From: Stenotrophomonas maltophilia
GTDB taxonomy: Bacteria; Pseudomonadota; Gammaproteobacteria; Xanthomonadales; Xanthomonadaceae
Assembly: GCA_002364755.1 (NCBI GenBank)
Contig: DEZI01000015.1
Location: forward strand, 39,727-103,726
DNA: 64,000 nt
Reading direction: 5' to 3'
The notes beneath the pieces were generated by a model. The model saw only the letters and a list, made by a program, of their open reading frames with translations, did not search any database and had not been told where the DNA came from. This document shows positions 1-8,390 of the stretch, piece after piece. Position numbers and translations under genes: made by a program. Positions within the stretch are counted from its first letter, which is position 1; each line of letters begins with the position of its first letter.

Positions 1-753
1 CGCGCCCAGCTGCGCGAGATCTGGAGCGCGATGCAGTCGTGCGTGGCGCGCGGCATCCGCGAGGAAGGCGTGCTGCCGGGCGGCCTGAAGGTCGGCCGCC
101 GCGCACCGGCGCTGTACCGCGAGCTGTCGTCCAAGCCCGAAGCGGCGATGCGCGACCCGCTGACCACGCTGGACTGGGTCAACCTGTACGCACTGGCGGT
201 GAACGAAGAGAACGCTGCCGGTGGCCGCGTGGTCACCGCACCGACCAACGGCGCGGCCGGCGTGCTGCCGGCGGTGCTGCACTACTTCGACCGCTTCTGC
301 CCGGGTGCGAACGAGCAGCGCGTGTTCGACTTCCTGCTGACCTCGGCGGCGATCGGCATCCTGTACAAGGAAAACGCCTCGATCTCCGGTGCCGAAGTGG
401 GCTGCCAGGGTGAAGTGGGCGTGGCCTGCTCGATGGCCGCCGGTGGCCTGGTGGCCGCGCTGGGCGGCAACCCCAGCCAGATCGAGAACGCCGCGGAAAT
501 CGGCATGGAACACAACCTTGGCCTGACCTGCGACCCGATCGGCGGGCTGGTGCAGATTCCGTGCATCGAGCGCAATGCGATGGGCGCGGTGAAGGCGATC
601 AACGCCTCGCGCATGGCCATGCGTGGCGACGGCAAGCACAAGGTCTCGCTCGACAAGGTCATCAAGACCATGCGCGATACCGGCCGCGACATGCAGGACA
701 AATACAAGGAAACCAGCCGTGGCGGCCTGGCGGTGAACGTCATCGAGTGCTGA
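1..753 (+). CDS. sdaA: L-serine ammonia-lyase, 3' part (gene starts before the window)
   Basis: The frame is open from the first base with no start codon, so only the C-terminal 250 residues are present. They match the iron-sulfur L-serine dehydratase family, which deaminates serine to pyruvate and ammonia in the cytoplasm. Visible family motifs are APTNGAAGVLPAVL, GCQGEVGVACSMAA and GLTCDPIGGLVQIPC, whose cysteines fit the 4Fe-4S cluster ligands, and the usual end RGGLAVNVIEC. The stop is followed after 8 bases by a SMAG inverted pair that may end transcription. No disruption is seen. The family call is secure; sdaA rather than a paralogue such as sdaB is inferred. Confidence 0.93.
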   Translation, partial: RAQLREIWSAMQSCVARGIREEGVLPGGLKVGRRAPALYRELSSKPEAAMRDPLTTLDWVNLYALAVNEENAAGGRVVTAPTNGAAGVLPAVLHYFDRFCPGANEQRVFDFLLTSAAIGILYKENASISGAEVGCQGEVGVACSMAAGGLVAALGGNPSQIENAAEIGMEHNLGLTCDPIGGLVQIPCIERNAMGAVKAINASRMAMRGDGKHKVSLDKVIKTMRDTGRDMQDKYKETSRGGLAVNVIEC

Positions 754-761
754 ACACGCGG

Positions 762-849
762 GGTAGAGTCGACCGTTGGTCGACCATCGCGCGCAGCGCG
801 GGCATTCCGCGCGTTGTTCAAAGGCAGTCGACCAACGGTCGACTCTACC
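762..849. repeat. SMAG palindrome pair, inverted
   Basis: Two 23-base arms (762-784 and 827-849) are exact reverse complements, each beginning or ending with the GGTAG/CTACC terminus typical of S. maltophilia SMAG repeats. Each arm is itself palindromic (GTCGACC-GTT-GGTCGAC). The pair fills the gap between sdaA and the next gene and could fold into a long hairpin in RNA. Confidence 0.85.
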
Positions 850-913
850 TGGCGGAACGACACCGTCATCGTGTTGCGGTTAGGCTCGGGGCTCCCCTGC
901 CCCGGACTGTCCC

Positions 914-1915
914 ATGCGCGTGATCGCCGCCGCCCTGCTTGCCTGCCTGCCGTTGTCTGCCCTCGCCGCGCCGCCACCGACCTACGGCGCGCGCCTGGAA
1001 GGCTTCGACTACGGCTATCCGGTGAAGACCTTCGCCCTGCAGTCGCAGGGCCAGCCGCTGGAAATGACCTACCTGGACGTCGCGCCGAAGAAGAAGGCGA
1101 TCGGCGTGGTCGTGCTGCTGCACGGCAAGAACTTCTGCGCGGCCACCTGGCAGCAGACCATCGCGCCGCTGGTGGCTGCCGGTTACCGGGTGATCGCACC
1201 GGACCAGGTGGGCTTCTGCAAGGCCAGCAAGCCCGAGCGCTACCAGTATTCGTTCGGCCAGCTGGCCGCCAATACCCACGCACTGCTGGAGCAGCTGCAG
1301 CTCGGCGACCAGCCGGTGCACGTGGTCGGCCATTCGATGGGCGGCATGCTCGCCATCCGCTACGCGCTGATGTACCCGCAGGATCTGCGCAGCCTGTCGC
1401 TGGTCAATCCGATCGGCCTGGAAGACTGGAAGGCGCTGGGCGTGCCGTGGCGCAGCGTCGACCAGTGGTATGCCGGCGAACTGAAGACCAGCTATGACAG
1501 CATCCGCCGTTACCAGCTGGATGTGTACTACGACGGCCAGTGGAAGCCCACTTACGAGCACTGGGCGCGCATGCAGTCGGGCATGTACGAAGGCGCGGGC
1601 AAGCAGGCGGTGGCCTGGAGCCAGGCGCTGACCTCGGACATGGTGTTCAACCAGCCGGTGGTCTACGAACTGAAGCACCTGCAGGTACCGACCGCGTTGT
1701 TCATCGGCCAGAAGGACCGCACTGCGATCGGCCGCGACCGCGCCTCGCCGGAACTGAAGGCCACGCTGGGCAACTACCCCGCGCTGGGCAAGGCGGCTGC
1801 GGAGGTGATTCCAGGCGCAACCCTGGTCGAGTTCGCCGAGCTGGGGCACTCGCCGCAGGTGCAGGACCCGAAGCAGTTCAACGCAGCGTTGCTGAAGATG
1901 TTGAAGACCCGTTGA
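914..1915 (+). CDS. secreted alpha/beta hydrolase
   Basis: A 333-residue protein with a cleavable signal peptide (MRVIAAALLACLPLSALA, then AAPPP), so export to the periplasm is likely. The body is an alpha/beta-hydrolase fold: oxyanion region LLHGKNF near residue 75, nucleophile elbow GHSMGG near residue 140, a late acid in the FIGQKDRTA segment, and the catalytic His in ELGHSPQVQ near the C terminus. The triad therefore looks complete. The substrate is unknown; related enzymes include esterases and haloperoxidase-like hydrolases. It stands alone between two SMAG-type repeat regions and is convergent with the methionine operon. Confidence 0.85.
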   Translation: MRVIAAALLACLPLSALAAPPPTYGARLEGFDYGYPVKTFALQSQGQPLEMTYLDVAPKKKAIGVVVLLHGKNFCAATWQQTIAPLVAAGYRVIAPDQVGFCKASKPERYQYSFGQLAANTHALLEQLQLGDQPVHVVGHSMGGMLAIRYALMYPQDLRSLSLVNPIGLEDWKALGVPWRSVDQWYAGELKTSYDSIRRYQLDVYYDGQWKPTYEHWARMQSGMYEGAGKQAVAWSQALTSDMVFNQPVVYELKHLQVPTALFIGQKDRTAIGRDRASPELKATLGNYPALGKAAAEVIPGATLVEFAELGHSPQVQDPKQFNAALLKMLKTR

Positions 1916-1939
1916 AATCCGGCTCTGCAGTACATGATT

Positions 1940-1991
1940 CGCCGGGCACGGTCCGGCGGACATGGACGGCAGCGCCGGGCCATGCCCGGCG
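1940..1991. repeat. degenerate SMAG-type palindromes
   Basis: Two palindromes lie between convergent genes. CGCCGGGC-CAT-GCCCGGCG occupies 1973-1991, and a weaker related hairpin lies at 1940-1959. The GTAG terminus is not preserved. Position suggests a bidirectional transcription stop. Confidence 0.6.
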
Positions 1992-2008
1992 AGCGCAGCG
2001 GCAGGCCG

Positions 2009-3076
2009 TCAACCCGCAATCCGCAGCACATCATCCAGCAGCGCTGCGGCCGTAACTTCCGCGCCCGCACCCGGGCCCTGGATCAGCAGCGGTTGCTGGC
2101 GGTAGCGATCGCTGTGGATGGCCACGCGGTTATCCGTACCCGCCCCCTGTGCCAGCGGATGATCGGCGGGCAGTTCACGCAGTCCCACCTGTGCGCCAAC
2201 GACATCGACACGACCGACAAAGCGCAGCACCCGGCCCTGCGCGTGCGCCTGCTGCCAGCGCGCCTGCAGCGGCGCGTTCAGTTGTTCCAGCGCAGCCAAC
2301 GCCTCATCCAATGGCACGTCCGCCAGCGCCGCCGGCACCAGCGACTCGACCTGCACCTGTGCCGCATCCAGCGCCAGCCCGCTGCTGCGGGCCAGGATCA
2401 GCAGCTTGCGCCGCACATCCTCGCCGGACAGGTCCACGCGCGGATCGGGTTCGGTATAGCCGGCGTCCAGCGCTTCACGCACCGCCAGCGAAAACGGCGA
2501 GCGGCCGTCGTAGCGATGGAACAGCCAGGCCAGCGATCCGGACAGCACGCCTTCGATCGCATGGATGTGGTCGCCGCCAGCCACCAGCGCGCGCAGGCTG
2601 CTCAGCAGCGGCAGGCCGGCACCCACGGTAGCGCTGTCACCGTAGCGCGCACCGCTGTCGGCACAGCTTTCGTCGATGGCCTGCGCGCGCGCCAGCTGCG
2701 CACCGCGGCCCAGCTTGTTGGCCGTCACCACGTGCACGCCGCGGGCCAGCCACTGCACATGACGTGCGGCCACGTCCTCGCTGGCGGTGGCATCGACCAC
2801 CACGTCGCCGCGCTCCAGCCCTTCGGTGCTGGCCCACGGTGGCGAGCTCTGCCCATCCCGCGGGGCGCGTCGCGCCAGTTCCAGCGGCAGCGCCAGGTCG
2901 CGGTCGATGGCCAGCGCCGTGCGCGAATTGGCCAGCCACTGCACGCTGGGCAGGTCCAGCCCGCGCGCCTGCAGCGCCTGGTAGCGCTGCACGAAGGCCG
3001 TCCCTACCGTGCCGGTGCCGAGCAGGGCGAGGCGGCCACCGCCAAGCGCGGGGATGTCAGCAGGCAGCGCGCTCAT
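2009..3076 (-). CDS. hom: homoserine dehydrogenase
   Basis: A 355-residue NAD(P)-dependent enzyme that reduces aspartate semialdehyde to homoserine, the branch point to methionine and threonine. It has an N-terminal Rossmann motif (LLGTGTVGTAF, residues about 17-28), the homoserine dehydrogenase signature around VLSGSLAWLF, and the segment GYTEPDPRVDLSGEDVRR. No ACT or aspartokinase domain is present, so this is a stand-alone short form without the usual allosteric module. Its ATG overlaps the metB stop (ATGA at 3073-3076), making it the last gene of metX-metB-hom. That places it under the upstream SAM riboswitch and suggests a role in feeding methionine synthesis. Confidence 0.92.
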   Translation of the reverse strand: MSALPADIPALGGGRLALLGTGTVGTAFVQRYQALQARGLDLPSVQWLANSRTALAIDRDLALPLELARRAPRDGQSSPPWASTEGLERGDVVVDATASEDVAARHVQWLARGVHVVTANKLGRGAQLARAQAIDESCADSGARYGDSATVGAGLPLLSSLRALVAGGDHIHAIEGVLSGSLAWLFHRYDGRSPFSLAVREALDAGYTEPDPRVDLSGEDVRRKLLILARSSGLALDAAQVQVESLVPAALADVPLDEALAALEQLNAPLQARWQQAHAQGRVLRFVGRVDVVGAQVGLRELPADHPLAQGAGTDNRVAIHSDRYRQQPLLIQGPGAGAEVTAAALLDDVLRIAG

Positions 3077-4308
3077 GCATCCACCACCTGTTTGCGGCGC
3101 ACCGAAGCGCCGATCACCGCTTCGGCGCGCTGCAGCGCGGTGTCGAGATCGGCCAGCAGGTCACGCTCGGCTTCGATGCCCACCGACAGGCGCAGCAGGC
3201 CTTCGCTGATGCCAGCAGCAGCACGTGCTTCGGCGGTCATCGCCGCATGGGTCATGGTAGCCGGGTGCGCGACCAGGCTTTCAACGCCGCCCAGCGATTC
3301 GGCCAGGGTGAAGTAGCGCAGGCCATCGACGAAGGCGCGCACCGCGGCGTGCGGATCCTCGCCTTCGCAGGCTGCCAGTTCGAAGGACAGCATGGCGCCG
3401 AAACCGCTCTGCTGGCGCGCGGCGATGGCGTGGCCGGGATGGTCGGCCAGGCCGGGGTAGTAGACGCGTGCCACGGCCGGATGCGCATCCAGCAGGGCCA
3501 CGATCGAGGCGGTGTTCTCCTGGTGCGCGCGCAGGCGTGCATCCAGCGTGCGCAGGCCACGCAGGGTCAGGAAGGCATCGAACGGCGAACCGGTCAGCCC
3601 CAGCGCGTTGCCCCACCACACCAGCTGCTCGTGCACCGCCGGGTCGCGCGCGATCACCGCGCCGCCGACCACGTCACTGTGGCCGTTGATGTACTTGGTG
3701 GTCGAATGCAGCACCACGTCGGCACCAAACGACAGCGGCTGCTGCAGGGCCGGCGAGAGGAAGGTGTTGTCCACCACCACCCGCGCACCGGCCTTGTGCG
3801 CGGCATCGATGACGAAGCGCAGGTCGGTGATGCGCAGCAGCGGGTTGGACGGCGTTTCCACCAGCACCAGTTTCGGCTGGCTGGCCAGCGCCTGGGCCAG
3901 CGCACGCGGGTCGGTGAGGTCGGCGGTGACCAGGGTGAAGTGGCCCTTCTTGGCCAGTGCATTGAACAGGCGCCAGCTGCCGCCGTACGCATCATGCGGC
4001 ACCACCAGGGTATCGCCCGGCTCCAGCAGTGCATTCAGCACCAGGTTGATGGCGCCCATGCCGGTGGCGGTGATGACGCCGCCAGCGCCGCCTTCCAGTT
4101 CGGCCAGTGCTTCGCCCAGCAGGTCGCGGGTCGGGTTGCCGCTGCGCGTGTAGTCGTACTGCCGCTTGTTGCCGAAGCCATCGAAACTGAAGTTGGACGA
4201 CAGCACGATCGGCGGGGTGACCGCACCGTGGGCGGTGTCGCGGTCGATGCCGGCGCGGACAGCGGCAGTGGTGCGGCTACAGGACGGCTCGTTGGCGTAC
4301 AGGCTCAT
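3073..4308 (-). CDS. metB: cystathionine gamma-synthase / O-succinylhomoserine sulfhydrylase
   Basis: A 411-residue PLP enzyme of the Cys/Met metabolism family (gamma-replacement on O-acylhomoserine, cytoplasmic). Start chosen at MSLYANEPS (4308) because it overlaps the metX stop as ATGA and fits family length; the frame is open far upstream but that part is not homologous. Motifs: YDYTRSGNPTRD near residue 50, ATGMGAINLV near 85, ETPSNPLLRI near 155, and the PLP lysine in HSTTKYINGHSD near residue 210, then a C-terminal GGVESLVAHPATMTHA. Cystathionine gamma-synthase and direct sulfhydrylase cannot be separated by eye, so the gene symbol is by context (metX upstream, hom downstream). Confidence 0.88.
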   Translation of the reverse strand: MSLYANEPSCSRTTAAVRAGIDRDTAHGAVTPPIVLSSNFSFDGFGNKRQYDYTRSGNPTRDLLGEALAELEGGAGGVITATGMGAINLVLNALLEPGDTLVVPHDAYGGSWRLFNALAKKGHFTLVTADLTDPRALAQALASQPKLVLVETPSNPLLRITDLRFVIDAAHKAGARVVVDNTFLSPALQQPLSFGADVVLHSTTKYINGHSDVVGGAVIARDPAVHEQLVWWGNALGLTGSPFDAFLTLRGLRTLDARLRAHQENTASIVALLDAHPAVARVYYPGLADHPGHAIAARQQSGFGAMLSFELAACEGEDPHAAVRAFVDGLRYFTLAESLGGVESLVAHPATMTHAAMTAEARAAAGISEGLLRLSVGIEAERDLLADLDTALQRAEAVIGASVRRKQVVDA

Positions 4309-5336
4309 GCGGACTCTCCAGAAGTGCGGAAGGCGGTAGCGAGGATCGCGTCGATGCGATCGGTTTCCTTGAGGAAGGCGTCGTGGCCGTAGGGCGAGCG
4401 CAGCACGCGCAGGCTGCCGCGCGGGCCCAGCCCTTCGACCAGGCCGACCAGGTCGGCCAGCGGCACCAGGCGGTCGCCTTCCACAGCCACCACCACGGTG
4501 GGCGGCAGGATCGCGGCAGGGTCGACGCGGTGCAGGTCGATCGATTCGGACAAGCGCAGGTAGGCGGTCACCGGCGTCCGCGCCACGTACTGCGCACCGG
4601 CGGCGTCGAGGTAGTCTTCGGCGGCCACGCGCACGCGGCCGTTGACCACTTCCGGCGCCGCGTCGAAGCGCTCGCCGAATTCTTCCGGGGTGCGGTAGCT
4701 GAGCATGGCGAACTGACGGGCCAGGGCCAGGCCGTGGTCTTCGCCGCACTGCAGCTGGCCCAGCGCAACGGCACGGCGCTGCAGCGCGCGCCAGGCAGCG
4801 GCATACGGGTGCGGGCGGTGCGCGCCGCTGGCCAGCACCAGCTGGCGCACGCGGCTGCGATGGCGGATCGCGAACTGCTGGCCGACCAGCGCGCCATAGG
4901 AATAGCCGACGAAGGCCTTCAGCACGCGGATGCCGAGATGGTCCAGCAGCAGCGCCAGCGCATCGGCCTGGTCGGCGGTATCGATCGGCACGTCCAGTGC
5001 GCCATCGGCACCGATGAAATCGAAGGCCAGCACGCGCAGCTGCTCCGGATCCAGCGCGCGACCGCTGCCGACCAGGCCTTCGGCCCAGCCCTTTTCGCTG
5101 AACTGCGCATTGGAGGCGACGTGGCGATGGGCGGAGATGCCACCGGCCAGCACCACTACCGGCGCATTGGCCGGCCCCACCCACTCATAGCGCAGGCGCA
5201 CCGGGCTGGCCCCGGCGTGGCGCATCGACAGCACGGCGGCGAACTCGCCGCGCTCGGCATGCACGCGGTCATCGACCGGCACGCTGACGGGGACAAAGGA
5301 TTCGGGACGGGCGGCGGTGCTGGGGGCGAAGCTCAT
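4305..5336 (-). CDS. metX: homoserine O-acyltransferase (MetX family)
   Basis: A 343-residue alpha/beta-hydrolase-fold acyltransferase that activates homoserine for methionine synthesis. Start chosen at MSFAPSTAARP (5336); longer starts run into the riboswitch leader. Motifs: LAGGISAHRHV near residue 65, nucleophile elbow VGYSYGALVG near 145, acid in AVEGDRLVPL near 290, and His in SPYGHDAFLKE near 320. MetX proteins of Xanthomonadales are reported to use succinyl-CoA and some relatives act on serine, so the acyl donor and even the acceptor are open. The SAM riboswitch and the metB-hom partners support homoserine. First gene of a translationally coupled three-gene operon. Confidence 0.88.
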   Translation of the reverse strand: MSFAPSTAARPESFVPVSVPVDDRVHAERGEFAAVLSMRHAGASPVRLRYEWVGPANAPVVVLAGGISAHRHVASNAQFSEKGWAEGLVGSGRALDPEQLRVLAFDFIGADGALDVPIDTADQADALALLLDHLGIRVLKAFVGYSYGALVGQQFAIRHRSRVRQLVLASGAHRPHPYAAAWRALQRRAVALGQLQCGEDHGLALARQFAMLSYRTPEEFGERFDAAPEVVNGRVRVAAEDYLDAAGAQYVARTPVTAYLRLSESIDLHRVDPAAILPPTVVVAVEGDRLVPLADLVGLVEGLGPRGSLRVLRSPYGHDAFLKETDRIDAILATAFRTSGESA

Positions 5337-5415
5337 GGCGGGATCCGTGTGGGGAATCGGCCATCGAGCCTTCGCGGGGCTCGCGTTCGAGATGCACGTG
5401 CGGTGCATGGTTCGA
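5337..5415 (-). promoter_or_regulatory. likely expression platform of the metX riboswitch
   Basis: Between the aptamer and the metX ATG are two clear inverted repeats. ATGCAC/GTGCAT with a 5-base loop lies at 5392-5408, its arm flanked by a TTCGA shared with the aptamer end. CGAGCC/GGCTCG lies at 5365-5383. Neither is followed by a T-run, so control of translation or Rho access is more likely than an intrinsic terminator. That is inference. Confidence 0.55.
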
Positions 5416-5530
5416 ACCATCTTTCGGTGGACGCCACGGTCCCCGCAGGATTTGGCACCTACGCGGACGCTTTCGCGTCTGCGGGCTGCCCCGGCTTCAA
5501 AGGGCCTGTCCCTCTGCCGGTCTCGATGGT
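5416..5530 (-). promoter_or_regulatory. SAM-I (S-box) riboswitch aptamer upstream of metX
   Basis: Read on the minus strand, the block shows the conserved S-box elements in order: P1 strand ACCATC (5530-5525), AGAGGGACAGGCCC, TTGAAGCCGGGGCAGCC, a variable hairpin with an ACGC-GAAA-GCGT apical stem, GGTGCCAAATCCTGC, and the closing GAAAGATGGT (to 5416), which pairs with ACCATC. This is the S-adenosylmethionine-binding fold that shuts off methionine genes when SAM is plentiful. It controls metX-metB-hom. Confidence 0.9.
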
Positions 5531-5680
5531 GGAGCCACGATGCCAGCCCTTTACATCACTGTCAATCCCTTCATGCGGATAAAGCGATGGAATAAATGAA
5601 CCGCCATTCCGGGAACTGCGCCCGGTCCCCGTGTTCAGGATCCGCTACAGTCCCCAGCGCCCTTTCCGCTGGATCCGTCG

Positions 5681-6565
5681 ATGCCCCGCCTGCCCCTGTC
5701 CTGCCTGCTGCTGCCCCTGCTGGCCAGCGCAACCGTCCACGCCAGCGACTGGCGCCAGGGCTGGGGACTGGTGCCGAAGTCCGGCACCGCTGCGGCCGGC
5801 GACGACGCCCCGCAGGCCGCGCCGACCACCCAGCTGCGACTCCAGGCGATGGGTGGGCAATGGCAGGCACGCATCGACAATCCCTTGGCCGGCCCGGTGC
5901 AGATCGAACTGCGGCCGGCGCCCGGTGGCGCCATCGAAGGCCTGCCTGTGCGTTCGCTTGTGCAGGGCGGTGGCAGCCTGGTGGTCGGCCACCTGCCCGC
6001 GCCCGCTGATGGCCGCAGCCTGGACGTGCGCCTGCAGTCGGTGCCTGGCAATCCCGCCGCGCAGGCCGAGGACGTCGCCTACCGGCTGCCGTTCGAAACA
6101 CCGCAGCTGCGCGTGGACCAGGCCCCGAACGGCCGCTTCAGCCATCAGGACGACGAAAACCGCGACGCGGTGGATTTCGCCCTGCCCGAGGCCACCCTGG
6201 TGATGGCCGCGCGCGAGGGCACCGTGATGCAGGTGCAGGATGGCTTCAAGGCCAATGGCCAGATCCGCGAACGCGATGCCGGCCGCGCCAACTTCATCCG
6301 CATCCTGCACAGCGACGGCAGCATGGCGCTGTACGGCCACCTGCAGGCCGGCGGCATGCGCGTGCGCCCGGGCCAGGCGGTGCAGGCCGGGCAGCCGATC
6401 GGCCTGTCCGGCAACAGTGGCTACAGCACCGCCCCGCACCTGCACTTCGTGGTCCAGGTCAACCGCGGCATGGGCCTGCGCTCGGTGCCGGTGCGCATTT
6501 TCACCGCGCAGGGCCAGCTGCAGTTTGCCCGCCAGGGCGACGCCGACGGTGGCATCGGGCGCTGA
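5681..6565 (+). CDS. M23 family metallopeptidase, exported
   Basis: A 294-residue protein with an N-terminal signal peptide (MPRLPLSCLLLPLLASATVHA). The C-terminal half is a LytM/M23 peptidase domain: first metal-ligand region SHQDDENRDAVDF near residue 150, then LYGHLQAGG near 215 and the HxH motif PHLHFVVQ near 250. The first motif is normally HxxxD, and H-Q-D-D-E-N-R-D-A-V-D leaves the exact first ligand spacing uncertain, so activity is likely but not certain. Family members cut peptidoglycan cross-links or activate amidases in the periplasm. The N-terminal 120 residues are an unassigned beta-rich segment. It stands just upstream of prfC but with its own spacing. Confidence 0.85.
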   Translation: MPRLPLSCLLLPLLASATVHASDWRQGWGLVPKSGTAAAGDDAPQAAPTTQLRLQAMGGQWQARIDNPLAGPVQIELRPAPGGAIEGLPVRSLVQGGGSLVVGHLPAPADGRSLDVRLQSVPGNPAAQAEDVAYRLPFETPQLRVDQAPNGRFSHQDDENRDAVDFALPEATLVMAAREGTVMQVQDGFKANGQIRERDAGRANFIRILHSDGSMALYGHLQAGGMRVRPGQAVQAGQPIGLSGNSGYSTAPHLHFVVQVNRGMGLRSVPVRIFTAQGQLQFARQGDADGGIGR

Positions 6566-6579
6566 CCGGCCCCGGCCGG

Positions 6580-6613
6580 TATAATCGGGCGCTTATCTCT
6601 TTGAAAAGCGCCC
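6580..6613 (+). promoter_or_regulatory. prfC promoter -10 and overlapping inverted repeat
   Basis: A perfect TATAAT lies at 6580-6585 and starts 52 bases before the prfC start. It is followed immediately by an inverted repeat, GGGCGCTT (6587-6594) and AAGCGCCC (6606-6613), which spans the expected transcription start. No good -35 is seen at the usual spacing. Confidence 0.5.
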
Positions 6614-6631
6614 CGGGCGGGCGCCACTGCC

Positions 6632-8236
6632 ATGTCCGAAGTCGCCAACGAAGCGTCGCGTCGCCGCACCTTCGCCATCATTTCCCACCCTGACGCCGGC
6701 AAGACCACGCTGACCGAAAAGCTGCTGCTGTTCGGCGGTGCGATCCAGATGGCCGGTTCGGTGAAGGGCCGCAAGGCCGCCCGCCACGCGACGTCCGACT
6801 GGATGGCGCTGGAAAAGGAGCGCGGCATCTCCGTCACCTCTTCGGTGATGCAGTTCCCGTACGAAGGCAAGATCGTCAACCTGCTCGACACCCCCGGCCA
6901 CGCCGACTTCGGCGAGGACACCTACCGCGTGCTGACCGCGGTGGACTCGGCGCTGATGGTGATCGACGTGGCCAAGGGCGTGGAAGAGCGCACCATCAAG
7001 CTGATGGAAGTCTGCCGCCTGCGCGACACCCCGATCATGACCTTCATCAACAAGCTCGACCGCGAGGGCAAGGACCCGATCGAGCTGCTGGATGAAGTGG
7101 AGACCGTGCTGGGCATCCAGTGCGCCCCGGTCACCTGGCCGATCGGCATGGGCCAGCGCCTGAAGGGCGTGGTCCACCTGCTGACCGGCGAAGTGCACCT
7201 GTACGAACCGGGCCGCAACTTCACCCGCCAGGATTCGACCATCTTCCCGTCCATCGATGCCCCCGGCCTGGCCGAGAAGATCGGCGCACAGATGCTGGCC
7301 GAGCTGCGCGACGAACTGGAACTGGTGCAGGGCGCCAGCCATCCGTTCGACCTCGACGCCTACCGCGCCGGCAAGCAGACCCCGGTGTTCTTCGGCTCGG
7401 GCGTGAACAACTTCGGCGTGCAGCCGCTGCTGGACTTCTTCGTCGAGCACGCCCCGCCGCCGCAGGCGCGCACCACCACCGGGCGCGTGATCGCGCCGGA
7501 AGAGAGCAAGCTGAGCGGCTTCGTGTTCAAGATCCAGGCCAACATGGATCCGCAGCACCGCGACCGCGTGGCGTTCATGCGCATCTGCTCGGGCCGCTTC
7601 AGCGCCGGCATGAAGACCTTCCACGTGCGTACCGGCAAGGACATGAAGCTGGCCAACGCACTGACCTTCATGGCCAGCGACCGCGAGATCGCCGCCGAAG
7701 CGTGGCCGGGCGATGTCATCGGCATCCACAACCACGGCACCATCTCCATCGGCGATACCTTCACCGAAGGCGAAGCGGTCACCTTCACCGGCATCCCCAA
7801 CTTCGCCCCGGAACTGTTCCGCCGCGCGCGCCTGCGCGACCCGCTCAAGCTCAAGCAGCTGCAGAAGGGCCTGGCCCAGCTGTCCGAGGAAGGTGCGACC
7901 CAGTTCTTCCGCCCGCTCACCAGCAACGACCTGATCCTGGGTGCGGTGGGTGTGCTGCAGTTCGACGTGGCCGCCTACCGCCTGAAGGACGAGTACGGCG
8001 TGGAAGCGACCTTCGAGCCGGTCAGCGTCACCACCGCGCGCTGGGTCCACTGCAGCAACGAGAAGAAGCTGGAAGAGTTCCGCGAGAAGAACGCACTGAA
8101 CCTGGCCCTGGACGCCGCCGGCCACCTGGTCTACCTGGCCCCGACCCGGGTGAACCTGCAGCTGGCCCAGGAACGCTCGCCGGACGTGCGCTTCTCGGCC
8201 ACCCGCGAAGCGGCGCACACCGTCCCGGCGGGTTGA
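6632..8236 (+). CDS. prfC: peptide chain release factor 3
   Basis: A 534-residue translational GTPase that removes RF1/RF2 from the ribosome after termination. Length matches the family (about 530). GTPase motifs are all present: G1 SHPDAGKTTL near residue 22, G2 region with ISVTSSVMQFPY near 70, G3 DTPGHADF near 88, and G4 NKLDREGKD near 142. The RF3-specific C-terminal domain follows (ASDREIAAEAWPGDVIGIHNHG; GAVGVLQFDVAAYRLKDEYG). The start ATG follows a perfect TATAAT by about 50 bases. Transcribed alone. Confidence 0.97.
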   Translation: MSEVANEASRRRTFAIISHPDAGKTTLTEKLLLFGGAIQMAGSVKGRKAARHATSDWMALEKERGISVTSSVMQFPYEGKIVNLLDTPGHADFGEDTYRVLTAVDSALMVIDVAKGVEERTIKLMEVCRLRDTPIMTFINKLDREGKDPIELLDEVETVLGIQCAPVTWPIGMGQRLKGVVHLLTGEVHLYEPGRNFTRQDSTIFPSIDAPGLAEKIGAQMLAELRDELELVQGASHPFDLDAYRAGKQTPVFFGSGVNNFGVQPLLDFFVEHAPPPQARTTTGRVIAPEESKLSGFVFKIQANMDPQHRDRVAFMRICSGRFSAGMKTFHVRTGKDMKLANALTFMASDREIAAEAWPGDVIGIHNHGTISIGDTFTEGEAVTFTGIPNFAPELFRRARLRDPLKLKQLQKGLAQLSEEGATQFFRPLTSNDLILGAVGVLQFDVAAYRLKDEYGVEATFEPVSVTTARWVHCSNEKKLEEFREKNALNLALDAAGHLVYLAPTRVNLQLAQERSPDVRFSATREAAHTVPAG

Positions 8237-8242
8237 TGCAAC

Positions 8243-8304
8243 GGGGGCAGATCCGCGCCCCGGTAGATCCACGCCATGCGTGGATAGGCGCGGATTCATC
8301 CCCC
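8243..8304. repeat. SMAG palindrome nested in a larger inverted repeat
   Basis: The SMAG unit GTAG-ATCCACGCCATGCGTGGAT (8263-8285) sits inside a second, imperfect inverted repeat (8243-8259 with 8287-8304). A transcript would therefore form a long two-level stem. It lies just 3' of prfC. Confidence 0.75.
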
Positions 8305-8390
8305 ATACGGTGACGGGGGTGCAAGCGCCCGCCATCGCGGCGATGATAGGGGGGCTGCGGGTCCCCCTCCCCGCGAACCACGTCATCACC

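Noticed and set aside
4309..5184. Upstream extension of the metB frame (703 residues)
   Set aside because: It overlaps metX completely and lacks homology. MetB starts at 4308 in an ATGA overlap.
8280..8390. Longer hemolysin III-type protein starting at 8280
   Set aside because: The added 37 residues come from repeat and leader DNA and are absent from the family.
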